A model generated the notes under the pieces. That model did not search any database, was not told where the DNA came from, and worked only from the letters and a program-made list of their open reading frames with translations. Below, one piece after another: positions 23,835 through 37,800 of a stretch of DNA of 64,000 nucleotides. The DNA is from Eopsaltria australis (Eukaryota > Chordata > Aves > Passeriformes > Petroicidae). The translations under genes and the position numbers were made by a program. The stretch covers positions 3,169,501-3,233,500 of the forward strand of contig JAVTVJ010000220.1 in assembly GCA_034509425.1 (NCBI GenBank), given 5' to 3'. Each line of letters starts with the position of its first letter. The first letter of the stretch is position 1.

Positions 23835-26800
23835 CTCACTTTGCAGCACAAGAGAAGCAGGAGAAAGTACAAGCAAAGGAAAAAGTCCAGGGTATTACTG
23901 TCTTCCTTAATAAATGCTTGGCTGCAGTCTCCCCACCCTTCAGCCCTTTAAAAAAGTTGTAAAGCACCATGTTTGCAAGCTCCAGACTGTGGTAGTGAGT
24001 GAGATTTCACAGCCAGCTGACCATGAAGTGCTACCAGCTTCTAAAATCTGCTTGACTGCACATTATTTCTTGAAGCCTTCCAGATTCTGGATAAAATTGT
24101 TGCACAATAATCTTTGAAGATGAGGCTGCATGATTGTAGAACTATTTCTTCTAAAGGTTATGGAGAATGGAAATGGAGTTAAAGCATCATTTCCTCCAGC
24201 TGTCCATTTTACTGTTGCCACTTTTGATCTGTGCTCATGTGAAAAAACAATTTATGAAGAGACCTCTACCCCAAGGGGTGTTTTGATAGCATAAATCTAT
24301 TGTATTTGTTCTTAATAGCAAATTTTAAAGGGAAGAAAAAAACAGAGGAAGAATACAATAAAAATGTTGACCTCAATGAATGAAAATTGGACTGTTTGTA
24401 CTATGAGAAAATGAGATAATTATGGCTATAAAATCCCATGCTCAAAGAATGAAAATAAACAACATACACAGTGTGTGGAAATGGGAGTGAGCCATTACAG
24501 TACGACAGATTCACTGAGATCTTTTCTCCACAGTAATTCTAAATAATATGGGAATATTTTTTTTTTAGTTAAGGACTAAAACCATCCTGGAGTATTCCTG
24601 GAGTTCAGGAGTGCAGTGCAAGACATTGGTTTACAAACATTTCACACCAGGAAAATAGGAATGTGGTGTTTGGCCACTACTGTTATAAACAGCAATAGAT
24701 GCAATGTTTGTTGCATTAGAGCCATTTGGCAGGTTAGTGGTTTTTATCTGTTACCAAAGATTTCCTAGCCAGGAAATCTACTTTGCGATAATTTCATATT
24801 TTAGGCTGAGTCTTCTTCTGATGGGAAAAAAGTGATTAAAAAAATAGCATGTCAAAACAAAGGGTTAAATCATCAGTTAAATACAGCACAGTAACACTGC
24901 AAAGTCTGACTCTGTTTCTAGATTTTAGAATGAATTTTCCTTTAAGCAGTAGCTAAATGGTTTCCTTAGATTGTTCGTGTGTTGCACGAACCAGATCAGA
25001 TCAGATCAGTCTTAAAGTTCATAATTTTCCCCAGAGTGTCTGAAACCCTACTACAAAGAGCCCTTTTGTCTTAAGAGTCTGACACCAAGTAGAAATAAAA
25101 GGCTGAAATAATAACACCACTAACTTGGTTTAATTAATTGTATGTTTCTGTACTTAAGCTTGAAGGGTGGAAACTATTGCTTTAAAGGCTACCTACAAAA
25201 CTGGTGAATGAGCAGCCACTCAGGGTGCCACTTCAAAGAGAAACACCCAAAAGAGCAACAGAAGGGAAGCTGCTTTTGAATTCTCTCAGTTCCTCCTGGC
25301 AGCCCAGGGCTTGTAAAGGAAAACAACCCAGAAATGGTTATTTTCTTTTGTTTTAGTTACATAACCAGCTCCCAGCAAACAAAGCTGGAGGTGGAGCAGC
25401 CATACAAAGACCCACTTTGTAACCTGTGCCTGCCATGGCTGCACAAAAGAATCTCACCTGAATTTAGGAATTTTTCCTTCTGGCTAAGGGAGATTCCTTA
25501 CACTGTCTGCCGACAACTTGATAAAATTCAGGAGCTGCATGGTTGCACTGGTGGATATTTTGTAATTGGAGCCTTCATGGTTACTACAGATTTGTGCCAA
25601 GATCAAACAGATCTTGGTTTCTACCATTTTTTATTTTTCAGATTTCTTTGTATGCAATATTGTGGTATGTGAAGAAGTAGGGGAAAGTAACTGCCAAAGG
25701 GAAAACTAGTTTATACAAGAGTGCTCAGTCTTCCCTTTGGGATCAGCTGAAGCTCCAAAAATTGTGCTTTCATGTTAACCATCCCATGCCACCTTTAACC
25801 TTTTCCTCTGCAGCCACGCTGTGGCTTCCCTAAAGCAGCATTTGGGATGCAGGCTGGTGCTTTATTGCTGCAGGTGCCAGCCCTGGCTGGTCAGCAGCCC
25901 TCGTTCTGCTCTTTGTCCTGGCTCTTTGTCCTTTGCTTGTCCTGCATCCCCCCGACTGTCAGCTGGTGGATCCCCAGCTCTGCCTCCCTCGCTGTTTCCT
26001 TCCCACAGCTCTGTAATGGCCTGCTCTTGGGTTTGGGACTTCAGTTTGTGATTTATTAGTTATAAAATCCCAGGATTGCAGGTGTGCTCCTTTACTGTCC
26101 TCAGGTGTCAGCTGTAACACCGCTGCCAAGATGGTTGCGGTGCCCTCATTTAAAGGGAAATTAGGAGACGAGTCTGAGAGTAGCTATAATTGATGATATA
26201 GCAGGTAAAAAGGATTGAGAAAATTTATACATTTGGCAGTTCTAACCATTTTTTACACTTACTTTATGGACCTGGAAAGGAGGGACTTAAAATAAATATG
26301 AAATTTTAAAATGTCACCTGTGCCCAACTTCTACCAACTTTATTATCATTACCTCTGTAAGAATTAAAAGTCAGTTCATGTACTCCAGAGCAGCAAATAT
26401 TGTCAGACAATGTGTAATGGAAATTTCTGTGAGCCAATATTTAACATCTTGAAATGAGAAGCATCCAGGATAACTTTTGAAATCGCTTGAATTCACTATA
26501 TATTACAACAAAATATGAAGGTAAATATTAAGGTATTTTCATCAGATGGCTTTAAATTAATCTTTTGATTTCCTTCTAAAAAAAGAAAATTAAGAATCCT
26601 TGAGTAATGGAGAAATAAGGTGCCCCTCATATTGCTCTCACTTTGAAGTATGACGTAGAAATTATTACTTGGAAGTAGTTCCATTTCCATGTTTAAACTC
26701 TTTGTTATTTGAGTCCAGAATGTTCTTAAATTATCTGGTTTAGGCCTTGATACTGCAAATTAACTCTGGGTAGTTAGATGCATAAACAGAGTCACAACAA

Positions 26801-29800
26801 AACCCCACTGAAATGAATAGGTCTTGTGTGGCCTGGGGCTCTGTCTCATAGGGCTGTTTGCTGGGGGTTTGTTTATTTTGTAAGTGTTCTAAAATGTTTC
26901 CCAAGTAAGTATGTGACGTTCCATAAATGACAGATCAGTAGTAGCAAACTTCAAACTCTCTCACAAAGTAGCTTTTTTTGGCTTTGTTTAGGAAAGTCTC
27001 TTTGATTCTGCTTGTATTTAATGTGCTGCTGGGTAACTGTGGAACATACATCTTCTTAAACCAAATTCAGAGAGTATCATGAACTGACACCTGCTTAAGT
27101 CTTTAATTAAAAGTGGTTTAATCTCTAACAATCTCTGTGTACATAAGCAGAAAGTATCTGTGTTTCATGTGTACTTTGAACTGCCATTCATTTAGAAATC
27201 AAAGATTTGTAAATGAAACACAGTATGCCAGACATCATGATGTTTGACTGGAATCTCTTCTTGTTGGCATAGCCTGGTCTTCCTGGTGCTGTCAGCCTCT
27301 GGGAATACATTCTTATTAAAAATTATGGAGAGAGGGAAAAATATAGAAGGAAGGATGTCTTGAAAAAGTGTGTGTATCAACTACAGTAAAAATATATTTA
27401 AAGCAAGCAAACACATACAGTGGGACCTGTAGTGCAGAATTACCACGGAATCAGAGTTTTTTAGCTGAGTATCTTGCAGGTAAATATGTCGGTAGGTTTT
27501 GGGGTAACAGATTTTTATTTTTCTAACAATGGCCTCCAAAAGAGTAGTTACCCATGGAGCTACATACATGTAATGGGTTTATGACTGGCCTTCAGTGAAG
27601 AATTTAAACTTAAAAGCTTGTCTTGCTGTAGCCGATATCTTACTCAATATATCCTTTCTGTTTTTATACACAGTCTCTTAAGATTAGTGTGGTTGGGTAT
27701 ACTGAAAGTAATAAAAAACAGACACAGAAAAATTGTTGCATGTTTGAAGAAAAAAATCATAAAATGAAAGAGGAAGTGCATCATTTATTATAACACCATG
27801 TAGACTAATGAAAAACATACTGCAGGCTGGAAATTTGTTAAGAGCTGAACTCAAAAAGTTTCCACTCCCAAAAAATGCCTTGGGGCCTCCAGCTGTAAGC
27901 CTGTGGCTAAAGAGGCCCTATGGTAAACTGACATAAAAAGTAAGTACTCCATAAACAGTCAGCTCCTGTTTCACAATAGTTGGAAAGATATTTTTTAAAA
28001 GTGTTACCTATTGATGCTGACTGTACTTTATCAAAGGAAAGGGAGGCAGTGCATTTATGACTAGAATGTTAAATTGGGAGTTGGACACTGGACACCAAAA
28101 TGTTCCTTGTACACAGGAGAACATGAAAGAGATAAGGTGGCTTTCTAAGAGTAACAGAACAGCAGCTGGTACTGGCAGAGCTGGAATTAACATGAAATAA
28201 TTCCTGGCTTCTCATCCTTTGCTCATTAGACCGGGCTGAGCAAGTCCCCTGTTCCTCTCCATGCTGAGCAGGTGCCACCCCTTGTACCCGAGCACGTTCT
28301 TTTGTTGTGTGCAAATGCCCCCTCAGAGTACTGATGGTGTTTGCACCAGCAGTGCTCACATGAATGGAATTGGCCACTTGGAGGGGACAAGATGAAGTTT
28401 TGTGTCTGTCCTTTAAATCTGAACAGATTAAGTTCTGAATAGAAGTCTTTCTTACAGGTGCAGTTTCCCTGCTGGCCAACAAGGGCTTGGCTTTGGCTTT
28501 GCTTTTCCCCTTCTCCCTGATCAGCCCTTGTTAGTGACACTCATTCCCATGGGCCGTGGGCTTCCAGGCAAGTGTAACTGTCAGGATGCTGTCCCAGGAA
28601 GGCACTGCAGCCTCCATTCCTTCCTCACGTGGATTGGGAAGCAGTTTGCAGCAGTGGTGCCAATTAAACCTCCTGATGTGCCTCCAGGCTGTTTCTGCAG
28701 AGGTTTCCCTGCCTGGCAAAGAGCCCTGGGGTACCTCAAGGATGACAGGACACTTCCACAGAGTCCAGATTTCACAAACTTAGAAAGATGTAATAAATGG
28801 AATGTAACTTTATGAAACTACTAAGGTGTCTGGTTTGTGATCTTTGAGAAGGACAATCCGAGAGTTAATATCACATAGCTAAGTCTTCAGTCAGGACTTG
28901 GTAATCCAGTACCATCTTACAGAAGTAACCAGCAGGTCTAGAAGTGCCAGTTTTGGTAAATATTTTCACAGTTTTACATTGATGAAATAAGCATGCACAA
29001 TAATAATCACACTGTATTACTACAGCTCTACTTACATGAGTTGCAGCCCAGGAGAATGTCAGTCTGAGACAGAGCCACTGGGAGGAGAAAAGGAAAAAAA
29101 AAGAAAAGGTGAAACGATTACTTCTATGTCCCTATGTATTGCAGTAGAAAAAAAAATATAAACAGGCATACATAAGGCATTAAAGAGGTTTAAGCTGAGA
29201 TTAATGACTGAACAGTAATATTTGTAGAGAAAGGCAACCTTTAAGAGTAGATGAGTTTTCCCCTAAAAAGAAAGATTAACTAGTTTGAGAGTACTTAATT
29301 GTAACTGAATTTTGAGGTAAGTAAAATACTTTATCTGGGAAAAAAACATTTAAGATAGCTGCCTGTGTCAGTTCATTCTTTTTTTGTAATAAAGTTTTAT
29401 TTAGAGATGCAGTCCTGGTCTGTAAAAGATCTGATCTCGTTCTGATGCACTTTTTCTCTACTATTAGCACCAGTTATGGCCATTACTACCACATTTTCCA
29501 GTCAGGGCTCCCCAGCTCCGCTCCTCTCTTGGCTTCTCTCTGCCCTCTGTTTGACATCTTGTGGTTGGCATTTAAGGACCCAAGAAAAACAAACAGTGCA
29601 ACCAGTATTTTGCTTGCAATTTTAGTTTTGTAGTTTGATGGAGAATAGTAAATAGAAGGACAAACTGTTACTGTTTTTTGTGGTCCTGATCTTAAGAGAA
29701 AGGGATTTCCATGGTTAAACATGTCTTTGTGATGTGCCACACAGGTGGAAATGCCCAGTGCCAACTCTGGTGGCTGTAAAGTCCTGCAGTAGTGGCTGGC

Positions 29801-31768
29801 TCATCACAGCCTCTGGCTGGCCTCACTTCTCAAGAACAAAAATAAATGTGCCACAAATCCACGCAAAGAAAAGAGCAGCTCTTCTGTACATACTTAAGTC
29901 CCATTCAGGGATGTAGTGGGACAGCTGCCCCGTGCTTTAGAGCAGAAACTGTTTGTGGAGAGCTTCTCCTGGTGCCTCTCACTGCTGAAGTCCCACCTGG
30001 GCACAGCTGTCACACATCTGGACTCTGGGAGCTCCAGCTGTGTAAGGACAGGCTGCAGGAGGTGGCTCCCCCTGAGGAATGCAGTCCTTCAGTGCTTTAG
30101 TTGTATCCTGTGGCTTCATCTCCACGTGGGTATGGATATCACTGCAATTAGACATGGGAATTGCTGAATTCAGCTGGCAAAGTTGCACAAGTTTCTTTAT
30201 ATGGATAGCAAGGTGCACTACTGAGATCTGCATTCCAAGGACCACTGCTGTGTGCTCACGGAGCTCTTAGGGCTGGGTTGGAGAAAGGTTCTGTGGTCAC
30301 CCAGCAGTCTCCAAAGAGCATCTTTGCTACTGCTGACCTACTGCAGCTTCCCAAGGGTAACCTGTGACTCACTGCCTTCTTCCTAGCTACTCAGTAGCCC
30401 TTCTCCATTGATTTCTTGCTTTCTGATCCTTGCTGTTGAAGTACAATTTCTTTTATGTAGTAAACAATGTTTCAGGACTGATTCAATCACAACATGAATC
30501 ATACTGGAAATGCTGAGCTATACACACAGCTCTTCACATCTCCAAGTCTGTGGAGATGAATAGCAAGTTCTGTAGTGACAGCCTTACAGTGGGTTTGCAG
30601 TTTTGCTGGGAGCTGAACTCACTGGTTTTTATTTTAATGTAGGCAACTTGAGTGGAATAAAATGTTGGTTAAACAGTTTGAAATGAAATTGTGGCATGGA
30701 CAGAATGAGCGTGGTTATTTCTAGGTAGCTTAAAGAATGGAGTATGATTTCAAAGGTCATGTGTAATTATACTTTAATTCATGGGGCTTGTGTTTTATAT
30801 TCTAACAAATGTAATTAATGTGTTGTATTAATCATATAGAATTCTGAATCAGAACATAAAATTTTGCAGTGCTGTAATTAAGAAAAATGAAAGCGATAAG
30901 GAGTAGCAGCTGTGTAGCTAATGAAGGAGTTAATTTCAACGTGTGTTTTAGGCCATTAAGCACTACAAAGCAAAAAGTGCTGCTTTGCCAGCACAAACCA
31001 AAGGAAGGCAGTTAAGTACCACTCCCTTCCCCAGCCAGCATTGCTGGGAATACCGGAGAGCTCCGGCTGAGGTTCGGGCAGTAGCCTGCACAAGGAATGT
31101 GCAAGAAGATAAAAATCACTGCTGCAGATCGTCCTTTAGCAAGGAAAGTCTTTTGTATTCTGCATGTGGGTGTGAAGTTTTCTCTATGCAAATGCTTTTT
31201 ATCCTTTCAGGCTGGAGTAAGTTTTACGAAGTTATAAAGCCAAGAACTCAGGTGTTTTTTCTGTGTCTCAGGACTCTCCAGAGGCTGAGATCTGCAGGCC
31301 ATCCAGCACATCATTGTTCACGCTGTGCTTTCCTTTTTTTTTTTTTTCTAAGAAGTCTGAAGTGTTTTCCTTGTGTGGTTTCGCAACCCGACTTTTTTTT
31401 TTTCCCAAACAGCAGGAGTCCTATCACTAGATCAAATTTGGAATTCACTGCTTCCAACAATTGTCTAATGGATCCACATGTTTACACAGCATGACACTGG
31501 CATTCAGATAGTGTCATGAAAGTCCCCAATCAGTACTACTGCTTCCTCCCTGCCTAAAAAAAAAGTAAGGGAGGGAAGAAGAAAAAAGGGAAAAGTTACA
31601 GGCACTTTTTTTCCTGGTACTCAGGGGAGCAGTGAATGCTCTCGCTGTTACAGCCACCACCACTCTCTCACAAAATTTTGGAAAATACTTTTTCCATCTG
31701 CTCTAACTGAAAATGCCAACTCTCAGGTAATTTATCAGTATTTATTGTATCAATAAATAGATCTTAAA

Positions 31769-31898
31769 ATCACAGAATCCCAAAACTGCCTGGGTTGTAA
31801 GAGACCTTAAAGATCATCTACTTCAGCTCCCTGCTGTGGACACACCAGCCTAGGCTGCTCAGAGCTCCATCACACCTGGCCTTACTTCCTGGGATGAA
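31769..31898 (-). mobile_element. 5'-truncated CR1 LINE, 3' end only
   Basis: Read on the plus strand this is the reverse complement of a CR1 3' end: ATCACAGAATCCCAAAACTG, GGGTTGTAAGAGACCTTAAA, GATCATCTACTTCAGCTCCC, then GACACACCAGCCTAGGCTGC and CACACCTGGCCTTACTTCC. The CR1 sense strand is therefore minus, with its 3' terminus at the left. Only the last ~130 bp are present and no reverse-transcriptase coding sequence remains, as in most avian CR1 copies. Confidence 0.88.
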
Positions 31899-34800
31899 TG
31901 CTACAAAACAAGGGACTGGAAAATAACATTTCCAGACCCAATCCTTTCTTCCTTCCTGAGACTCCCAGCTGAATGAAAACTTTTATCTGTGTTGTGGTGT
32001 GCCCCTAACTTATAGCACCCACACCATGGCCTCAATGAAGCTCCAGCTGCTTCCCCTGCCACTGATGTGTCCCTGTGCTGACATGAGCATTTGCATGTCC
32101 TCATGGTGAATCTCATCACCCAAAGGATCTTTCTGAAGACCAAGGGGCAGGCTCAGGCACTTGGCATTTGTGTAGCATGGGAAGGCCATTTGTAATTTAC
32201 TCGCCCGTGTATTTTGCTGAGTGTTTGATTCCCATGCCCTGTTATTGGATGTAAATAAATCAGTAGCAATTACTTGGCAGCAACCTTCCACGGTCATTTG
32301 CTCTGAAGAAACTTTGTCCCTGGTAGCATTAAGTGAAGGAAGGGGGGTTTGGCTGGGACACCAGAGCCTTTCTTTTTTTTTTAACGCTCTCATGGGATCT
32401 TTCACTTCCACACAAGCAACTGCCTGAACTGGCCAAGTGGTCTTGATTTAATGTTGCTTTATGAACACGACTTGTCGCAGCTGCAGGATGTCATAACCTC
32501 TATTTCCTTAGCTTAGATTTGAAATCTGGAGCCATATGATTCAGATGAACCACAACTGCCCTTGCTTAATTTAACTTGATGTATTTGTTTTGAAAATACC
32601 GTTGTTCACTCCAAGTTTTAGCTGCTAAACAAATTAAGCTGATCTGTGCTGGTAAATGGGGAATACTGACCAGCTTGATTAAAAAACTCCCTAAAAGCTG
32701 CAATGAAAGCTCCAGTAATCTTTAGCTTATCAGTGCCAATGAAAATATTTCACTAGTGTAAACTTAAAAAAATGAGAATTTGTTTTAAATATGAAAACTA
32801 GAGATTGTCCCTGAGATGAGTGTAGCTCTGATGCAAAAAAACCCGCCTAAATTATTACAAAAGTAATTGTATGTTGTACAGTATTTCAGGGAAGTACACT
32901 GAGCTCACCAAAAACTGTTGCTGCAGACAGGATTCAGAGTACAAGATGATGAGCAGAACTGGGTTGGCTTTGCATTCAAAATTTGATTTTACAGGGCTCC
33001 TGTTCTTGTGCAGCTTAGAAACAAGCCTTTGCATTTGAAGTAAAGCCAACTGGATTTGTAAAGATACTTATCTTATTCTCTGGCCCCATTCAAATCACCA
33101 GAAAATATTAAGGCTGACAAGCCTAACTTGATATGCTCCTCAATTAATATATTTCTGTTATAGTACACACAGATTTGCACAAGTGCCAGGTTTGAAGTCA
33201 CTCAGCTGCTTTCCAAGTGGCAGATGCTGCCTTCACTACTGTACGCCTGCTCTCCACAACAATAAATACTAATGTCAGAGGTTAGTGTCTTTGTAACTTG
33301 TTGCATTAGAGAAAACTTAATTTAGTCCATTTTAATGTGGGACTAAACATTTCAGTTCTAGGTTCATATGTACAGTGTGTGTCAGCTCCCCATAACTCCC
33401 TGTTATTTTTGGCATTTTGTCTCCTGTTGAAATTCATGTGCTTATCTGTTGAGAAGGATTTTTTGTTGTTTTGTAGGTCAGTTTTTAATAGTAACTTACC
33501 TAGAGTAAGGAGGCAGAATAAATCTGTGCCATGTCCTTTCTGAAGATACTTGATTGTGTGCTTTAGATGTGTAAAATTTAAAAAAAAAAAGAGAAGCAGT
33601 CTTTGCCATGGCTGTAGTCTGTAAAATACAAAAAACCACCAAACCTTCCCCAGCATTTGCAAACCCACCCTTTTACTGAAGAAACTGAGACACACAGCAG
33701 AAGTGAAAAATCACCCAGAAGGGTCTGCCTGTGCTCCCAGTCACTGAAGGTCACTCTCAACTGCTATTATGCCCGGTGAGATTTTTCTTATTGCTTGTTA
33801 GATAAATGAAGATTCATTTACAGGCTCTAATTTGTAGAATTTTTTTTATTATTAAGTTTATAAATGTCATAATCTAATTACATTCTTAACTTCCACTTTG
33901 TACAATTGTTTGTAGTGGTATTTTGTGAATTTTCTTCTTTAATTATTCATAGATACTTGGAGAGACTAAAACAGAAAGTTTGAGAGCTGGGATGCTTTCC
34001 CAAATGTAGTTTAGAGCTGTTGGCCAGTCAGTGAACTGCTTGTGCAGTCTGAAATAGAAGCAGCCCCAGCAGCACCTGCTGGAACAGCATCTGCAGGATG
34101 CTAAGTTTGGCAAATCAGCATTTGCATGTCGATAAATGTGCAGGTGGATCAGTGTGAGGGCACCCACAGAGCTGCTTCTAATTGTCAGGTGTGTCTGATG
34201 GAGTGGAAAAGTGTTGAGGAAATCATATTCAAATACTGAAAATTACCGTACAATTAACATGAAATTTTACTTGATGGATTTTAGGCAGTTCTACTTACTG
34301 CCAAACTGCATGGACTGAGGAAGGTTTCTCTTTGTCCTTCTATTTCCTCTCCCTCCCAGGGCATTGCAACAAACTGGTTCTGAGTTTAGTGTAAGGCAGC
34401 GGAGCCATTCTGGATTTAAAAGCTGGTGTTGGTGTCTGGAGGCAGTGCTATGCCAGGCTGAATTCCTTAGCAGTGCTTCCATGACCAGCTGGAGCAGTTT
34501 CTTGCACTTCACCATCCCTTCTTTTTCTGACATGGTCACTGAAAATTATTTATGCACCCCAAGATTTAACCCATCCCATATTAGACTGTGCAACGTCCCA
34601 GCCTTGTAGGCTGACTTGACTTTATTTACATTCACACACACACACACACATGGAGCTGATATTTCACACGTGTTTCTGTCAGAGCTGCAGGGCTGATGGT
34701 GAGGAGCACTTTCTGTAACCTGGTGACAGCTCGATGGCACCTGTGTGGCCGGGCAGCTCCCAGGAGGGGACGTGTTTGGCCCCTGGCTCACTGAGCGAGT

Positions 34801-37800
34801 TGAACGTGGGCACTTCCTTGCCAGCAGCTGTGTGAACGTGACCACCTCCAGACACTGGGATGCCTGCACTGCCACTGTGCTGGTACCTGCCTGATGGCAT
34901 GGGATTATCTCAGCTAACCTGCTGCTGGGACACAGAGCTGCCTCCGAGTCTGTCACCAGAAACTGGCACTACCAGAGGTGAGGATTGTGGAAGGGAGGTG
35001 GAGGAGAGGATGGTGAGTGCTTGAGCAGGGAGAAGCTGGAGGTGGGCTGAACATGTTGTTGAGACAGAAAAGAAGAATGGGATTTTGCAACAAGGAGGAA
35101 GTGGTGTGGTTGATTTGCCACATCACAGTTCTCAGTGGCCCACCCATTTGTTTTGACATAAATACCCACTCTGGAGCTATGTCGAGGCATGAAGATAACG
35201 CGTACCCTCACACTTGTGATCTTCAGGGCTTGTTGCTGCTCTTTGAAGAGTGAGCTTGATGTTCTAATGTTTTGTTTGGAGACTCAAGCATTTAGATTTG
35301 TAATTCTGCCCTTCTAGCCATTTCCCTGATTTACCTTGCAGAGTAAACATTCTTTTGTTCCATTTCCCAGACTTCCTTTTCCTTTTCTTCGCTGTTGGCT
35401 TAATTTTGAGATATGATACTCAAGTCAGAGGTGTCTCCTTGGGAGCAAAAAAACCCCCAGCAGCTAAGGGTTTGAGTGAACTAACTATTTTCTCTGTTTA
35501 GAAGCAGCAGCTTACTTTCCAGTATTCTGGAAGTCCTCAAACACTGATCCTGCCAAAGGCACCGACTTAAGCAGCAGCAGTGCTTAGGAGAACATGCTCA
35601 GGTTTTCTGGCAGCTCTTACAAGCCACTTAGAATAAACAGGCACATTGCTTGCAGCGAGTGCCCCACAGTTTGGAAAGCACTGCTGAAGGCAAATTTGTG
35701 AAGAATTTCTTCTTGTGGTTATAGTTCTCCATTTTCCTTTCTTCTACAGTGGGTCCAGTTTCCTCAGGGTTTGATATCTAGGATCTTAATATCAAATCTG
35801 GAATTAATACAGCTGTATTTAAAGACTAAGACATTTGCAGGGTTTATAGCAATAATTCACTGTGTGACACAGAGTGGAACTCAGTGTGCTTTAACCATTC
35901 TCCCCCTGTGCACATAGAGATTTTTATAGTTGAATTGAGAATTTATAACATGCTGTGTCTCATATTCCAGGTCTGTTTATTTCTAAATCTATACACAGAA
36001 CTTGGACTAGGTCATAAATTTCTGCAGATGAAATGAAGGCTGATTAGAATTTTAATATTAAGGAAGGAAATGGCCTTGGGTAGTGCACTACAGAGCAGAA
36101 CAGGCCTTCTGTTAATACACAAGAGTATTACTGTTTTCTTGAACTTTGCCTTCCAATCCAATTATGACTTGTGCCTAGAAATCATAACTCTGGTGCCTCC
36201 CATTTGATAATGTTGAATGTTATCCTTGTCCAAGCTTATATAATTTCCAGTAGTAAAAACAATCTTGATTATAAAACTGCTAGATAATACACTCCTAAAA
36301 TTGAGTTATGGGCAATAGTGTACATGGTCTTTGTTGATAAATAAAGCAGTCATGATGGTATATCAAATTGACCCAATCCTGTCTTGTTTTAAATTAAATG
36401 AAATCAAGAGTTTTTTCTTGGGACATGCAATTCCTGTGATGACATATTGTGTAACGCACACTTCGTGATAAGAATGAAGACAAAGCTTTCAGTGTAAATG
36501 ATTTTTTTTTCCCAGGTCAAGCTAAATAACGGGAATCTCTGTGTTGGCTTTCATTTGAAGCACTTCTGTGATAGCATCATGCTCACAGTATGAAATGAGC
36601 TCATAAAAGGAGCAGTTCCAGCCAGCTCCCTTATCAACGTTGCCATCGCAGCTCAGAGCGTGTCCTCCTGTGTCCTCCTGCCCTGCCCTCACTGGTAACT
36701 GGATTGGACCAGATGCTGCATAATTCCCTGGATCTGTGTTTACCATCCCTTGGCTGCACACATCTTTGCTGCACATTTACAGCAGAAAATATTATTACTG
36801 AAGTGTGGAATCACATTCTGGTATTATTTCATGAAAATCGATTCTGATTCCTCGCTGCTTCGGAGTATGTTATTAGCACAACGAATCATCTTCTTACAAA
36901 GGGAATGACAATTGTATCCTTGTTTAGATGCTGCCTGTGTGTTTATAGGATATAAATATATGTAGCCAAATGTGGTGGCTAAACTTGGCTGCTTCTCCTG
37001 CTGCTTTCTGTGGTTTTGCTTCACTGTCCAGAAAAAGTGACAACATTCTTGACCCTCTTGCATCCATCACCAGGTTTGGTGAGATGACTCTTGGCAGAAA
37101 AAGATCAATGCATATTTGTTTATTTGGGCCTTTAAATTGTATAGCAGACTTTTATCATTCATTATCTATCTCTAAGAAGTTTTGTTTATAGTTCTCACAC
37201 CATTAAAACTTCACATTAGTGGCACAGTCTGAAACATATTTATCCCACTTTAAAATCTCAAGGGGTTGTGCACAGGCTGTTATGCAAGTAGGTTTATTTT
37301 AGATTTCTTCCCTTTTTTCTTTAATCACTTGTGTAATGTGTTTGAAATGTATGTCTGATGTTGATTCCTTTTTGTGTTCCATTGGGGGCATTTGATTTTG
37401 CAGCTAAAAGGATTGAATACTAAATGTTCTTTTTGCATGGGTACATAAGAGGGTATTTTCTCCTTTCAGTCAGAGAAAGGCATTCCAAGGATTTAAGGGC
37501 TGATAAATTAACAAATATAGCAAATCTAGAAAGGCTAAAATAGAAATGTATTTTTGTAATTTGGGGTTTTATACTGTAAATCAGAGCAGAAAGAACAAAC
37601 TATGAGAGATACCATTCCAAATGAAAAAATTCAAATTATTACATTGTGTCATCCACATTGTAAGAACAGTATGGATGAACTCTGACTTCTTTAGTGATTT
37701 TTCTCCCCTATATTAGCCCACAAGTGTTTCAGCAACCAGAAATATACAGGTTTGTGCTGACTTGGTATAATGAATCTAATGCTGAGAAAGAGAGCTGTAT

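Larger units (their letters stand above)
17792..31768. other. Non-coding stretch between the solo LTR and CR1
   Basis: Contains the 42-bp tandem, the direct-repeat pair at 20.1 and 21.3 kb, a 21-bp tandem at 23793-23834, an (AGATC)3-like run near 24993-25009 and a poly(T) run at 31334-31347. Moderately GC-rich patches at 22.9-23.2, 28.2-28.8 and 29.9-30.2 kb carry overlapping frames on both strands (up to 137 residues) without recognisable domains. I identified no exon. Confidence 0.5.

Noticed and set aside
28069..28815. Cluster of frames of up to 137 residues on both strands
   Set aside because: The frames overlap on opposite strands, lack splice support and match no known family; composition explains them.
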